Assembly: GCA_022340185.1 (NCBI GenBank) | Contig: JAJDOK010000045.1 | Location: 1 to 64,000, forward strand | Length of the DNA: 64,000 nt | Source of the DNA: Salaquimonas sp. | Lineage (GTDB): Bacteria; Pseudomonadota; Alphaproteobacteria; Rhizobiales; Rhizobiaceae | Direction of reading: 5' to 3' | Shown: positions 25,748 through 35,638 of the stretch, one piece after another | How the letters are laid out: each line of letters opens with the position of its first letter | How positions within the stretch are numbered: the stretch's first letter is position 1 | Made by a program: the position numbers and the translations under genes | The notes under the pieces: generated by a model | Seen by the model: the letters and a program-made list of their open reading frames with translations, nothing else | Told to the model about the DNA's origin: nothing | Database searches by the model: none

Positions 25748-25898
25748 GCTCGAATTTTGCCTGTTCTCGCCCATCTTTTCGCCGCCAATGAACGGCAGAC
25801 CTGCGCAACCGACTGTCGGTTCATCCCGCCCCAATTGTCAACGGCTTGCAAACCGTCAAGCACAAATGTAACCCGACATCGTCATTGGAGAAGCCCTC

Positions 25899-27125
25899 GT
25901 GAGTGCCACCATCATCGTCGTCGGCGCAGGACAGGCCGCCGCCGCCTTTGCCGCCAAGCTGCGCGAACTTCAGCCCGAGCGCCCCATCACGCTTGTCGGC
26001 GATGAACCCGAGCTGCCCTATCAGCGCCCGCCTCTGTCGAAAAAATATATGACCGGCGAGATGAGCCTCGACAGGCTGCTGCTGCGCCCGGCCGAATGGT
26101 ATGACGAGCACCATATCGAATGCCGCACCTCCGTGACCGTCGATTCGATCGACCGCGAAGACAAGATGGTCGTGCTGTCGGACGAGACGGTGCTGAAATA
26201 CGACAAGCTCATCATCGCCACCGGCGCCACCCCGCGCCGCCTGGCACCTGCTGCCGGCGGCGAACTCGCCGGCGTCTATGCGCTCAGGACGCTCGCCGAT
26301 GCCGACGCCATGGCGCATGAGTTCAAGCCCGGCAGGAAACTGCTGGTCGTCGGCGGCGGCTATATCGGTCTTGAAGCTGCCGCAGTTGCCGCCACGCTCG
26401 GTGTCGAGGTGACGGTGGTCGAGATGGCGCCGCGCATCCTGCAGCGCGTCGCGGCCGCCGAAACCTCCGACTATTTTCGTGCCCTTCACCGCTCCCGCGG
26501 CGTAACCGTCACCGAAAGCGCCTCCCTAATCCGTCTGGCCGGGGACAATGGCAGGGTCGCCAGGGCCGAATTCGCCGACGGTTCGGCGCTCGATATCGAC
26601 TTCGCCCTCGTCGGCATCGGCGTCACACCCAATGTCGCGCTCGCCGAGGAAGCCGATCTCGCCGTCGGCAACGGCATCGAGGTTGGCCTCGACTGCCGCA
26701 CCTCCGATCCCGACATCTTCGCTGCCGGCGACTGCGCCTCCTTCAAGTTCCGCGGCCAGCGTATCCGGCTGGAATCGGTGCAGAATGCCATCGAGCAGGC
26801 GGAAGCCGCCGCCCATGTGATCGCCGGCCAGAAGGTCGAATACAAATCCGTGCCCTGGTTCTGGTCCGACCAGTATGACGTGAAACTGCAGATCGCCGGC
26901 TTCAATCTGGGTTATGACAGCACGGTGGTGCGCCCCGGCATCCGCGAAGGACAGCAATCGGTATGGTATTTCGCGGGAAAGGAGTTCCTTGCCGTCGATG
27001 CCATGAACGACCCCCGCGCCTATATGATGGGCAAGCGCCTGCTGGAGGCAGGCCATGATCCTGCAAAATCGATCACGCCCGAGCAGGCCGCCGATCCGGA
27101 TTTCGACTTAAAGTCGTTACTTTAG
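25899..27125 (+). CDS. FAD-dependent ferredoxin/rubredoxin reductase-like oxidoreductase
   Basis: Two-dinucleotide-fold flavoprotein of 408 residues that passes electrons from NAD(P)H to a ferredoxin. FAD-binding [15 protein letters not shown] and NAD-binding [22 protein letters not shown] are present, with [14 protein letters not shown] and the second FAD motif [27 protein letters not shown] is typical of reductases for oxygenases. No ferredoxin or oxygenase gene is adjacent, so its partner is unknown. Start is GTG, eight bases after TTGGAG. Confidence 0.88.
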   Translation: MSATIIVVGAGQAAAAFAAKLRELQPERPITLVGDEPELPYQRPPLSKKYMTGEMSLDRLLLRPAEWYDEHHIECRTSVTVDSIDREDKMVVLSDETVLKYDKLIIATGATPRRLAPAAGGELAGVYALRTLADADAMAHEFKPGRKLLVVGGGYIGLEAAAVAATLGVEVTVVEMAPRILQRVAAAETSDYFRALHRSRGVTVTESASLIRLAGDNGRVARAEFADGSALDIDFALVGIGVTPNVALAEEADLAVGNGIEVGLDCRTSDPDIFAAGDCASFKFRGQRIRLESVQNAIEQAEAAAHVIAGQKVEYKSVPWFWSDQYDVKLQIAGFNLGYDSTVVRPGIREGQQSVWYFAGKEFLAVDAMNDPRAYMMGKRLLEAGHDPAKSITPEQAADPDFDLKSLL

Positions 27126-27192
27126 GGAAACGCTATCCCCGCCCCGTGGATGTCTGGCCCTTGCAAATGCCTTGATTGCCGTGTCAAACCGG

Positions 27193-29145
27193 ATGGAGCC
27201 ACCGGCGTATTCCCGAGAGACCGAATTGACGAAACCGCAAACCCCGCTTCTGGACAAGGTGAACGTGCCGGGCGACCTGCGCGCGCTGCCCGAGGTTGAG
27301 CTTCCTGAGCTTGCGGACGAGTTGCGCGCCGAGATGATCGACGCCGTCTCCCAGACGGGCGGCCATCTGGGCGCGGGCCTTGGCGTCGTCGAACTCACCG
27401 TCGCGCTGCATTACGTCTTCAACACCCCGGACGACCGCCTCATCTGGGATGTCAGCCACCAGAGCTATCCCCACAAGATCCTGACCGGCCGTCGCGACCG
27501 TATCCGCACCCTGCGCCAGAAGGGCGGGCTTTCAGGCTTCACCCGCCGTGCCGAGAGCGAATACGATCCCTTCGGCGCCGCCCATTCTTCAACATCCGTT
27601 TCCGCCGGCCTCGGCATGGCCGTCGCCCGCGACCTCAAGGGAGAGAAGCGCAATGTCATCGCGGTGATCGGTGACGGCGCCATGTCGGCCGGCATGGCCT
27701 TCGAGGCGATGAACAATGCCGGCGCACGCGGCGAACGCCTGATCGTCATCCTGAACGACAACGACATGTCGATCGCGCCGCCGACCGGCGCCATGAGCGC
27801 CTATCTCGCGCGCCTGGCTTCAGGCCGCACCTATCTCGGCATGCGCGATATCGGCAAGCGGCTGACCGCCTATCTCGGCAAGCGCCTCGATCGTGCGATC
27901 ACGCGCGCGGTCGAACATGCCCGCGGCTATGTTACTGGCGGCACGCTTTTCGAGGAACTGGGCTTCTTCCATATTGGCCCGATCGACGGCCACAATCTCG
28001 AACACCTGATCCCGGTGCTCAAGAATGTGCGCGACAACGCCACCGGCCCGGTGCTGATCCATGTCGTCACCCAGAAGGGCAAGGGCTACGCGCCGGCCGA
28101 GGAGGCAGCCGACAAATATCATGGTGTCTCCAAATTCGACGTCATCACCGGCGCGCAGGCCAAGCCGCCTGCGAACGCACCGAGCTACACCAGGGTCTTC
28201 GCCGAAAGCCTGATCCAGGAGGCACGCCAGGACGAGCGCATCGTCGCGATCACCGCCGCCATGCCATCGGGTACCGGCCTCGATCTCTTCAGCGAGGCCT
28301 TTCCAAAGCGCACCTTCGATGTGGGCATTGCCGAACAGCATGCCGTCACCTTCGCCGGCGGATTGGCCACCGAGGGGCTGAAACCCTTCTGCGCCATCTA
28401 TTCGACCTTCCTGCAGCGCGCCTATGACCAGGTCGTCCACGATATATCGCTGCAGAAATTGCCGGTGCGTTTTCCCATCGACCGCGCCGGCTTCGTCGGC
28501 GCCGACGGGCCGACCCATTGCGGCGCCTTCGATGTCGCCTATCTGGCGACCCTGCCCGGTTTCGTCGTCATGGCCGCCGCCGACGAGGCGGAACTCAAGC
28601 ACATGGTGCGCACCGCCGCCGACTATGACGAGGGGCCGATTTCGTTCCGCTACCCGCGCGGTGAAGGCGTCGGCGTCGACATGCCGGAGCGCGGCCAGTT
28701 CCTCGATATCGGCAAGGGGCGCGTCGTCAAGGAGGGTTCGAGCGTTGCCATCCTGTCACTCGGCACAAGGCTTAAGGACGCCGTGCTGGCGGCCGAGGAA
28801 CTCGATGCCCACGGCCTGTCGACCACGGTGGCCGATGCCCGCTTCGCCAAGCCGCTCGACACCGATCTCATCGCCCGGCTCGCCCGCGAGCACGCCGTTC
28901 TGGTCACCGTGGAGGAAGGCGCGGTCGGCGGTTTCGGTTCGCAAGTCGCCCAGTTCCTGGCGACGAACGGGCTGCTCGACAACGGCCTGAAATTCCGTTC
29001 GCTGTTCCTGCCCGACGCCTATGTTGAACAGGCTTCGCCCGCCGCCATGTATGCCGATGCCGGCCTCGACGCCACGGGCGTCGTCACCGCAGTGTTCCAC
29101 GCCCTTGGTCAGGACGAGCGGGCGCTGCGCAAGGGTGCGTCCTGA
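27193..29145 (+). CDS. dxs: 1-deoxy-D-xylulose-5-phosphate synthase
   Basis: Thiamine-diphosphate enzyme that makes DXP from pyruvate and glyceraldehyde 3-phosphate, the first MEP-pathway step toward isoprenoids. The 650-residue protein has the transketolase-like blocks [54 protein letters not shown] (ThDP motif), FGIAEQHAV-like [14 protein letters not shown] and [15 protein letters not shown]. Start taken as the ATG of MEPPAYSRE; a TTG at 27226 ([12 protein letters not shown]) would bring the N-terminus closer to other Dxs proteins. dxr is also in this window, 24 kb away. Confidence 0.95.
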   Translation: MEPPAYSRETELTKPQTPLLDKVNVPGDLRALPEVELPELADELRAEMIDAVSQTGGHLGAGLGVVELTVALHYVFNTPDDRLIWDVSHQSYPHKILTGRRDRIRTLRQKGGLSGFTRRAESEYDPFGAAHSSTSVSAGLGMAVARDLKGEKRNVIAVIGDGAMSAGMAFEAMNNAGARGERLIVILNDNDMSIAPPTGAMSAYLARLASGRTYLGMRDIGKRLTAYLGKRLDRAITRAVEHARGYVTGGTLFEELGFFHIGPIDGHNLEHLIPVLKNVRDNATGPVLIHVVTQKGKGYAPAEEAADKYHGVSKFDVITGAQAKPPANAPSYTRVFAESLIQEARQDERIVAITAAMPSGTGLDLFSEAFPKRTFDVGIAEQHAVTFAGGLATEGLKPFCAIYSTFLQRAYDQVVHDISLQKLPVRFPIDRAGFVGADGPTHCGAFDVAYLATLPGFVVMAAADEAELKHMVRTAADYDEGPISFRYPRGEGVGVDMPERGQFLDIGKGRVVKEGSSVAILSLGTRLKDAVLAAEELDAHGLSTTVADARFAKPLDTDLIARLAREHAVLVTVEEGAVGGFGSQVAQFLATNGLLDNGLKFRSLFLPDAYVEQASPAAMYADAGLDATGVVTAVFHALGQDERALRKGAS

Positions 29146-29225
29146 ACGCCTTCGCCGATTTGACGGAATTCACCTATCTTTCGAGAAACACCTGTAACTA
29201 CAGATAATTAGATGATATTTCACCT

Positions 29226-29239
29226 TTGACTTGCGTCAA
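29226..29239. promoter_or_regulatory. FNR/FixK-type box
   Basis: TTGAC-TTGC-GTCAA is a perfect inverted repeat with the five-base half-sites and four-base spacer of FNR/CRP-family sites (consensus TTGAT-N4-ATCAA). It lies in an AT-rich stretch 147 bases before the secreted repeat protein gene, which may therefore respond to oxygen. No other gene starts nearby. Confidence 0.6.
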
Positions 29240-29385
29240 GGCTGAAAGGTCTTTTGTTTATTAGTCTGCCCAAACATTCTGCGGTCGGAAATTTGCCGAG
29301 TGTTGTCCTTGCCGGCTTTTCATGTCGAACATAGGATGTTTTGCAGGGTGTTGTTGCTGGCCGGAAGCTGTCCGGAGGAGTTGTC

Positions 29386-30750
29386 ATGACCATGCTTTGC
29401 ATCAGGCTTTTCGCCGTAATCTTGGCTTTGCTCGCCATTGTGCCGGCTTCGCAAGCGGCAAGCATCGGGATAGGTGGCATCAGGCTGCACGTACCCGGCG
29501 TCGTGGTCGAGCCAAGGGTGGTCGTACCGCCCTATCAATACCGTGAATACAGGGGTTCGGTCAGCGGTCAGCCGCGCTGGCACATCGTCATCCAGGAGGG
29601 CCATACCTTCGCCACCAATGACCAGGGCGTGTGGGTTGGTCATGACGATGCCGGCAACATGGTCATGCAGATAGCGGTCGGCCAGCTCGGCACGACGGAC
29701 CAGAAAGTCGAAAACGGCACGACGATGCCTGTCCAGATCGACATCAACGGCCGCTTCTTCGCCACGGTTCCCGCCATTGTGGCGAACGAACACATGATCG
29801 TGGTGCAGGGTGATGATGTCGAGCGGATTCTGGGCGGTCTGATGCGCGGCTCCAGATTGCGCGTCCTCGCCGGTACCAACATTCTGGAAATGCACCTGCG
29901 CGGCTCCTCGGCGGCCATTGGAGAAGTGCGCAGGGCCGCCGCGATGCAGCGCGGCCTTGTGGCGCAGGGTTTGGTCAAGCCGGCACCGAAGGAGCCGGCT
30001 GCCGACACCGACGCGATCCGTTATTTCCTGCCCGGCGTCGAGCCGACCGGCGTGGCCGAGGTCAGGTTCAATATCGTCGAGGGCGCCGGCCTGATGCTCT
30101 ACGCGAAATTCTACGCGATCCCGGGCCATGGCGACCCTGAATACGCGCTTCCGATGACCAAGGGCGAGGCAACGCGCGCTGTCGCGCTGATCCGCAAGGG
30201 CAAGCAATGGACCGACATCGCGGTGAAGAACCATGTCGGCCTGTTTTCCAAGCGGATTGGCTTCTTCGACGACGTCCATGGCGCCGACCCCGCGGCAACC
30301 GAAACCGGCGGTAAGGATGATTCAGCCGGCAAGGCCGCCGAGAACACGGAAACCGATAGTGGCATCGACATTCGCGAGAAAACGGCCAAGCCGGATGAAG
30401 CAGCCGGCGCCAACGAGGCGACAAGCAACGAAACGGCCGGCAACGAAACGGCCGGCAAGGAAACGGCCGGCAACGAGACGGCCGGCGCCGATCAGGCAAC
30501 GCCGTCCGAACTGACGTCGAAGAGCGAGGACCCGCAGGACTTCAAGGCCGTCAACTTCAATTCCTATGAGGACGGTTCGACCAGCATCCAGATAGAGCAC
30601 GCCGTCAAGGGTTTCTCGCGTCGCTTCAACCTGAGCCTGGAAAACGCGCTCAAACTGGCCGACAGCCTCGAGGCCACGATCAACGGCGCGACCTCCAAAC
30701 TGGAGAAGCGCGAATACGATACCAAGGAAAAGGACAAGCTGTTCCAGTAG
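29386..30750 (+). CDS. Secreted hypothetical protein with ETAG repeats
   Basis: Exported protein of 454 residues with signal peptide MTMLCIRLFAVILALLAIVPASQA. The N-terminal third has PRWHIVIQEGHTFATNDQGVWVGHDDAG; the middle, DAIRYFLPGVEP and YALPMTKGEATRAVALIRKGKQWTD; then an acidic, low-complexity linker with four NETAG/KETAG repeats; and a C-terminal part ending in KEREYDTKEKDK-type charged residues. I recognise no family. Start ATG follows GGAGGAG by five bases, a strong site. The FNR-type box upstream and cytochrome bd genes downstream hint at a low-oxygen connection, which is only positional. Confidence 0.75.
   Translation: MTMLCIRLFAVILALLAIVPASQAASIGIGGIRLHVPGVVVEPRVVVPPYQYREYRGSVSGQPRWHIVIQEGHTFATNDQGVWVGHDDAGNMVMQIAVGQLGTTDQKVENGTTMPVQIDINGRFFATVPAIVANEHMIVVQGDDVERILGGLMRGSRLRVLAGTNILEMHLRGSSAAIGEVRRAAAMQRGLVAQGLVKPAPKEPAADTDAIRYFLPGVEPTGVAEVRFNIVEGAGLMLYAKFYAIPGHGDPEYALPMTKGEATRAVALIRKGKQWTDIAVKNHVGLFSKRIGFFDDVHGADPAATETGGKDDSAGKAAENTETDSGIDIREKTAKPDEAAGANEATSNETAGNETAGKETAGNETAGADQATPSELTSKSEDPQDFKAVNFNSYEDGSTSIQIEHAVKGFSRRFNLSLENALKLADSLEATINGATSKLEKREYDTKEKDKLFQ
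30427..30486 (+). repeat. 15-base tandem repeat coding for NETAG
   Basis: Four consecutive units of AACGAAACGGCCGGC with one or two changes in units three and four, all in frame. Such in-frame repeats can gain or lose units and alter linker length in the secreted protein. Confidence 0.9.
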
Positions 30751-30759
30751 GCAGAAGCT

Positions 30760-30888
30760 TCAGCCCGGCAAGGCCAGCCTGATCGCGTAGGCGACAACGC
30801 CGACCGTCACGACACCGCCTGCCCACAATGCCAGGAACCACATCAGCCGTCTTGTCAGCGGCTCTCGCTCGACCATTCGCCTGCCCAT
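30760..30888 (-). CDS. DUF2474 small membrane subunit of cytochrome bd oxidase
   Basis: Protein of 42 residues with basic N-terminus (REPLTRRL), one transmembrane helix (MWFLALWAGGVVTVGVVAYAIRL) and a short tail. This matches DUF2474 proteins found directly after cioAB/cydAB operons and thought to act like CydX in stabilising the oxidase. It starts 17 bases after the cydB stop; a GTG one codon upstream is an alternative. Confidence 0.8.
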   Translation of the reverse strand: MGRRMVEREPLTRRLMWFLALWAGGVVTVGVVAYAIRLALPG

Positions 30889-30904
30889 CACCAGTGCCCG
30901 GCCA

Positions 30905-31912
30905 TCAGTGGTAGCCGCTTTCGCTGTCCACCTTGCCGCGGAACACCCAATAGGCATGCGCGGTATAGGCGAGGATGATCGGCACCAGCACGACCGCGCC
31001 GACCAGCAGGAAGGCGAGCGAATTGTCGGGCGCGGCCGCCTCGCGGATGGTAACCGTCGGCGGCACGATCCAGGGATAGAAGCTGATGCCGATGCCGGCA
31101 AAGCTGAGGGCGAAAATGCCAAGCGCGGCGAGGAAGGGCTGGACCGGCTTGCCATCCTGCAGCCCGTGATAAAGCAACAGGGCGCATGCTGCGACCAGTC
31201 CCGGCACGACGGCCGTGAAATTCGCCGTCGGCCAAGTGAACCAGCGGTGATAGTAGACGTCGTTGAGGAAGGGCGTCCAGATAGAGACGATGCCGATCAA
31301 CGCCAGCGTGCCGACACCGGCCAGTCTGGCGAAGCGGCATGCCCTCGACTGCAATTCACCGGTCGTCTTCAGATTGAGCCAGGTCGCGCCGAGCAGCGCA
31401 TAGCCGATGACGAGCGCCACGCCGGTGACGAGCGAGAACGGCGTCAGCCAGTCCCACCATCCGCCGGCATAGGCCCTGTTCTCGACATGGATGCCCTGGA
31501 CGAGCGCGCCCAGCGCAATGCCTTGCATCAAGGCTGCGAGGATCGACCCGCCGGCAAATGCGAAGTCCCACACATAGCGGTGACGCGTCGCGCGCCAGCG
31601 GAATTCGAAGGCGACGCCGCGAAAGACCAGTGCCAGCAGCATCGCGATGAGCGGCGCGTAGAGCGCCGGCAGGATGATCGAATAGGCGAGCGGGAAAACG
31701 GCAAGCAGACCGCCGCCGCCCAGCACCAGCCAGGTCTCGTTGCCATCCCATACCGGCGCGACGGTGTTCATCATCACGTCGCGGTCTTCCTTCTTCGAGA
31801 AGAAGGGAAACAGGATGCCGATGCCGAGATCGAACCCGTCGAGCACGACATAGGCCAGTACCGCAAAGGCGATCAGCCCGGCCCAGATGAATGGCAGGTC
31901 GAGTTCCATCAT
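30905..31912 (-). CDS. cydB: Cytochrome bd ubiquinol oxidase subunit II
   Basis: Inner-membrane subunit of 335 residues with the helices and conserved text of CydB: FIWAGLIAFAVLAYVVLDGFDLGIGILFPF at the N-terminus, VAPVWDGNETWLVLGGGGLLAVFPLAY, and a C-terminal HAYWVFRGKV. It supports CydA structurally and carries no main catalytic haem ligands in this group. The gene starts seven bases after the cydA stop. Confidence 0.95.
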   Translation of the reverse strand: MMELDLPFIWAGLIAFAVLAYVVLDGFDLGIGILFPFFSKKEDRDVMMNTVAPVWDGNETWLVLGGGGLLAVFPLAYSIILPALYAPLIAMLLALVFRGVAFEFRWRATRHRYVWDFAFAGGSILAALMQGIALGALVQGIHVENRAYAGGWWDWLTPFSLVTGVALVIGYALLGATWLNLKTTGELQSRACRFARLAGVGTLALIGIVSIWTPFLNDVYYHRWFTWPTANFTAVVPGLVAACALLLYHGLQDGKPVQPFLAALGIFALSFAGIGISFYPWIVPPTVTIREAAAPDNSLAFLLVGAVVLVPIILAYTAHAYWVFRGKVDSESGYH

Positions 31913-31919
31913 ACCCTCC

Positions 31920-33326
31920 TCAACCCGCCGTACCGGGTTTGGGCCGTATCGATCCGCCCGCCCTCAACGGCACCGCGTCGGCCTCTACGCCATGCGGTTC
32001 GTCTGGCGAACGTCCCATCAGCCGCAGGATGTAATAGGTTCCGGCGCCGAACACGGCGAAATAGATCACGACAAAAGCGATCAGCGAGGTGGCAACCGCC
32101 GGCGCTTCGACCGGTGCGATCGATTCGGCTGTCCTGAGATGGCCGTAGATCGTCCACGGCTGCCGGCCGACCTCGGTGGTGATCCAGCCGGCGAGAACGG
32201 CGAGGAAGCCGGCCGGCCCCATCGCGACCGCCGCCCGGTTGAGCCAGCGGCCGGTGCCGAGCGTGCCGCGCCAGCGCGCCCACAGGCTCCACAGTCCCAG
32301 CCCCGCCATCAGCAGCCCGAGGCCCACCATCACTCGGAACGACCAGAATATGATCGCCGCGGGCGGCCAGTCCTCGCGAGGGAAATCCTCAAGTCCCTTC
32401 AGTTCACCGTCAAGCTCATGCGTCAGGATCAGCGAACCGGCCTTTGGTATCTCGATTTTGTAACGTGTCCTGGCCGCCTCGTTGTCGGGCAGGCCGAACA
32501 GGATGAGCGGCGCACCCCTTTGCGTCTCGTAATGGCCTTCCAGGGCCGCGATCTTGGCCGGCTGGTACTCCAGCGTGTTGAGCCCGTGCTGATCGCCGGC
32601 GAAAATCTGGATCGGCGCGACGATCGCCGCCATCCACATCGCCATGGAGAACATGATGCGCGTGGCCGGCTTGACGCCCCCCGCCCTGTTCTGGCGGTTG
32701 AGATGCCAACCACCGACGGCGCCGACCACCAATGCCGTCGTCAGATACGCCGCCAGCACCATGTGCACGAAGCGATAGGGGAAAGACGGGTTGAAAACGA
32801 TGGCCCACCAGTTCTCGGCGACGTATTGCCCTGCCTCGTTGACGCCGAAGCCCGCCGGTGTCTGCATCCAGGAGTTGACGGCGAGAATCCAGATTGCCGA
32901 GATCACCGTGCCCGCCGCGACCATCAGTGTCGCGAAGAAATGCAGCCCCTCGCCCACCCTCTTCATGCCGAACAGCATGACGCCGAGAAAGCCTGCTTCG
33001 AGGAAGAAGGCCGACAGGACCTCGTAACCCATCATCGGACCGATCACCGGCCCGGCCTTGTCGGAAAACACCGCCCAGTTGGTGCCGAATTCGTAGGACA
33101 TGACCAGGCCCGACACCACGCCCATGCCGAACACCACGGCGAAGATCGTCTTCCAGTAGTTGAAAAGATTCAGATAGACTTGGTTGCGCCGTATCAGCCA
33201 CAGGCCTTCCAGCACCGCCAGATAGCTGGCGAGCCCGATCGTGAATGCAGGAAAGATGATGTGGAACGATACCGTGAAGGCGAACTGCAGTCGCGCCAGC
33301 AGCGCCGCATCGAATTGGTCGAACAT
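31920..33326 (-). CDS. cydA: Cytochrome bd ubiquinol oxidase subunit I (short Q-loop, CIO type)
   Basis: Catalytic subunit of 468 residues that oxidises ubiquinol and reduces oxygen to water at the haem b558/b595/d sites. Haem-ligand His is in FTVSFHIIFPAF near residue 22, the acidic proton path in MGYEVLSAFFLEAGF, and GWITTEVGRQPW near the C-terminus is diagnostic. The Q-loop is short, as in cyanide-insensitive oxidases. Start is the ATG of MFDQFDAALL after CGGGGGCGAACA; a TTG 15 bases earlier is less likely. High-affinity oxidase use suggests growth at low oxygen or resistance to cyanide or sulfide. No FNR box is evident upstream. Confidence 0.95.
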   Translation of the reverse strand: MFDQFDAALLARLQFAFTVSFHIIFPAFTIGLASYLAVLEGLWLIRRNQVYLNLFNYWKTIFAVVFGMGVVSGLVMSYEFGTNWAVFSDKAGPVIGPMMGYEVLSAFFLEAGFLGVMLFGMKRVGEGLHFFATLMVAAGTVISAIWILAVNSWMQTPAGFGVNEAGQYVAENWWAIVFNPSFPYRFVHMVLAAYLTTALVVGAVGGWHLNRQNRAGGVKPATRIMFSMAMWMAAIVAPIQIFAGDQHGLNTLEYQPAKIAALEGHYETQRGAPLILFGLPDNEAARTRYKIEIPKAGSLILTHELDGELKGLEDFPREDWPPAAIIFWSFRVMVGLGLLMAGLGLWSLWARWRGTLGTGRWLNRAAVAMGPAGFLAVLAGWITTEVGRQPWTIYGHLRTAESIAPVEAPAVATSLIAFVVIYFAVFGAGTYYILRLMGRSPDEPHGVEADAVPLRAGGSIRPKPGTAG

Positions 33327-33437
33327 TGTTCGCCCCCGCAATTGGGAAAGGTATCCGTCACCCTCAATCTAAAGCGAATGGCAGCCGATCACATGGGGGG
33401 AGTTGTCGCATCGGCGCAGACGCCGCACCTTTGGCAC

Positions 33438-34094
33438 CTACTTGGCCACCGGCAGGCGGCAGCAGCCCTCATAGGAGCGCGCGGCGTCTCCCTCGATCAG
33501 AAGGTCTACCCGCCAGCCATAATCGCGGTCCGACATGCCGTCGGAACAGGTTTCGCCCTTTGCAAGCACCGCAGTCATGCGCCGATTGCCCTCGGAAGCG
33601 ACGAGCGCGAAGCGGTTGTTGCGCCCGATAGCCGTCGTGGCGACCGTAACCGGCAGCGAAATCGAATTGGCGGCGATTGCCGAAAACTCGATTCCGCCCG
33701 TCCCCAGTTTCACGTCCCAGAACGGTTCGGTGCCGCCACATTTCAAACCGACGGGAATCTGCGTGCCTGGAATTGTCTGCACCGCTTCCGGCACGAGAAA
33801 GCGCATCGCCACCCAGCCATTGGCATCGGCGTCAAGGATACGGCCCCATTCGGTGGAATCGACGGTCCGTACCTCGAGCACTTCAACGCGATGCGCACCG
33901 GGCGCAAGCGAATCTGCGATTGGCGCGTCAGCACCGGGTTGCTCGCGAATGTTGAGGACATCGCCAGCGGCGATACCGCTCACCCGGTAGATGCCGGGTT
34001 CGGCCGCTAGTGACGGAACTGCGGCCAGTATCGAACCGCAGTTCATCGTGAGGAAAGACAGAAGCGCGAAACGTAGAATACGGGTGCCGAACAT
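33438..34094 (-). CDS. Secreted SH3-domain protein with a COG3650-like C-terminal domain
   Basis: Exported protein of 218 residues. After a signal peptide (ending SLAAEPG) comes a bacterial SH3-type domain (GDVLNIREQPGADAPI... GWVAMRFLVPE, about 38-105) and then a domain starting LKCGGTEPFWDVKLG, the CGGTEPFW signature of COG3650-like proteins. The C-terminus has cysteines in GETCSDG and EGCCRLP. Probably acts in the periplasm, perhaps binding peptidoglycan through SH3; the second domain is uncharacterised. Confidence 0.78.
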   Translation of the reverse strand: MFGTRILRFALLSFLTMNCGSILAAVPSLAAEPGIYRVSGIAAGDVLNIREQPGADAPIADSLAPGAHRVEVLEVRTVDSTEWGRILDADANGWVAMRFLVPEAVQTIPGTQIPVGLKCGGTEPFWDVKLGTGGIEFSAIAANSISLPVTVATTAIGRNNRFALVASEGNRRMTAVLAKGETCSDGMSDRDYGWRVDLLIEGDAARSYEGCCRLPVAK

Positions 34095-34103
34095 GCCGGC
34101 AAG

Positions 34104-34436
34104 TTAGCGCACCATCTGGCTCGCTGCCATATAAAGATTGGCCGAACGCGCACCGGAGCGGCAATAGGCCAGCATCGGGCGCGGCATCTCCTTCAGTGCG
34201 CCCACCATTTCGGGCACGGGGTTGTTTCCACCGAAACCGCCGACGGGGATGAAGCGGAACTCGAGGCCCGCCGCCTGTGCTGCCTTGGCGATGGCTTCAT
34301 GCGGCACCGCGCCCATCTCGGTGTCGGGCCGGTTGCACACGATACTCTTGAACCCGGCCTTGGCGATCGCCGCGATGTCTCCGGCGGTGATCTGCGGCGC
34401 CACGGCAAATTCCTCATCGATCTGTTGAAAACGCAT
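34104..34436 (-). CDS. TIGR01244 family sulfur transferase/phosphatase
   Basis: Small rhodanese/phosphatase-like protein of 110 residues with the active loop YCRSGARSANLY near residue 91 and the N-terminal FAVAPQITAGDIAAIAKAGFKSIVCNRPDTE. The family (DUF442) forms the N-terminal domain of Blh-type proteins in other bacteria. Here it is a separate gene 134 bases after the metallo-hydrolase, so the sulfide-oxidising unit is split in two proteins. Confidence 0.85.
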   Translation of the reverse strand: MRFQQIDEEFAVAPQITAGDIAAIAKAGFKSIVCNRPDTEMGAVPHEAIAKAAQAAGLEFRFIPVGGFGGNNPVPEMVGALKEMPRPMLAYCRSGARSANLYMAASQMVR

Positions 34437-34570
34437 TCTCGTTCAGCCTTTCCCGATCTTCACCGGCCGTTTGGCCTTGCGGTGATCATTTGTCAAAACT
34501 CTACGCCGTTCGATGACGGCTTCTCAATCGGGAACTGCCTGTCAGCAATCCCGGCTTGCTCTTCCATTTC

Positions 34571-35482
34571 CTAAAGCGTGTTGACGGGCACCTTCAGAAA
34601 GACCTTGCCGTCCTTGTCGCCGGGCGGAAGCTGGCCGGCGCGCATGTTGACCTGCAGCGAGGGAATGATCAGCCTTGGCATGGCAAGCGTCGCATCGCGC
34701 GCCTCGCGCATGGCAACGAACGCATTCTCGCTTGTCCCTTCCCCGACATGGATGTTGTGGGCGCGCTCTTCGCCGACCGTCGTCTCCCACTGGATGTCGC
34801 GGCCATTGGGACCGTAATCGTGGCACATGAACAGCCGCATCTCGGACGGCAGTTCCAGCACCCGCATGATCGAGCGGTAGAGCGTGCGCGCATCGCCACC
34901 AGGAAAATCGGCCCGCGCCGAACCGCCATCGGGCATGAACAGCGTATCGCCGACAAAGGCGGCGTCGCCGATCACATGCGTCATGCAGGCCGGCGTGTGA
35001 CCCGGCGTGTGCATCACATGGGCCGTCATCGTTCCGATCCGATAGCTGTCGCCATCGCCGAACAGCCGGTCGAACTGCGAGCCGTCGCGCTGGAATTCGG
35101 TGCCCTCGTTGAACACCTTGCCGAACGTGTCCTGCACGATGGTGATGTTCTCGCCGATGCCGAGCTTGCCGCCGAGCTTGCCATGGATATAGGGCGCCGC
35201 CGACAGATGGTCGGCATGGACATGCGTCTCGATCAGCCATTCGACCTTCCAGCCATGCTCCTCGACATAGGCGATGATCTTGTCCGCACTCTCATAGGCA
35301 ATCCGCCCGGCTGCGTAGTCGATATCCATCACCGAATCGACGACGGCACAGGCGTCGGAGTTCGAATCCTTCACGATATAGGAGATCGTGTTGGTCTGGG
35401 GATCGAAGAAGGGCACCACCTCCGGCTTGACGCTCAAATCCGGGGTGAACGGGATTTCACCGGCCATCAATGTATCGCTCAT
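34571..35482 (-). CDS. blh: MBL-fold persulfide dioxygenase-like hydrolase (Blh type)
   Basis: Metallo-beta-lactamase fold protein of 303 residues with HVHADHLSA (HxHxDH), HTPGHT and GDTLFMPDGGSARADFPGG, the signature of persulfide dioxygenases (ETHE1/Blh) that oxidise persulfide to sulfite. Upstream is a perfect 16-base palindrome of the BigR type. In Xylella and Agrobacterium Blh belongs to the BigR operon for sulfide detoxification. No ArsR/BigR regulator gene is found in this window. Confidence 0.88.
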   Translation of the reverse strand: MSDTLMAGEIPFTPDLSVKPEVVPFFDPQTNTISYIVKDSNSDACAVVDSVMDIDYAAGRIAYESADKIIAYVEEHGWKVEWLIETHVHADHLSAAPYIHGKLGGKLGIGENITIVQDTFGKVFNEGTEFQRDGSQFDRLFGDGDSYRIGTMTAHVMHTPGHTPACMTHVIGDAAFVGDTLFMPDGGSARADFPGGDARTLYRSIMRVLELPSEMRLFMCHDYGPNGRDIQWETTVGEERAHNIHVGEGTSENAFVAMREARDATLAMPRLIIPSLQVNMRAGQLPPGDKDGKVFLKVPVNTL

Positions 35483-35543
35483 CGCGTTCTCCTTGCCGCC
35501 ATGCGCACCATCGCGTGGCGGTGCGCTGCATTCCCTGTTGTCA

Positions 35544-35559
35544 TCTAATATATATTAGA
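35544..35559. promoter_or_regulatory. BigR-like operator palindrome
   Basis: TCTAATATATATTAGA is a perfect 16-base palindrome 61 bases upstream of the blh start. AT-rich TAATATATTA palindromes are the described type of BigR site in front of blh operons. Confidence 0.65.
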
Positions 35560-35638
35560 ATTACCTAAAATAAAGAGGTTATGTGCCTGCAAACGCGGCT
35601 GGCCGGTCACATGCGAATCTACCGGCAAAAGCCGTTTG

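Noticed and set aside
31887-34010. A 707-codon open frame antisense to the cydAB genes
   Set aside because: It has only low-complexity Arg/His/Asp-rich text expected from the complementary strand of GC-rich genes, while cydA and cydB on the other strand are unmistakable.
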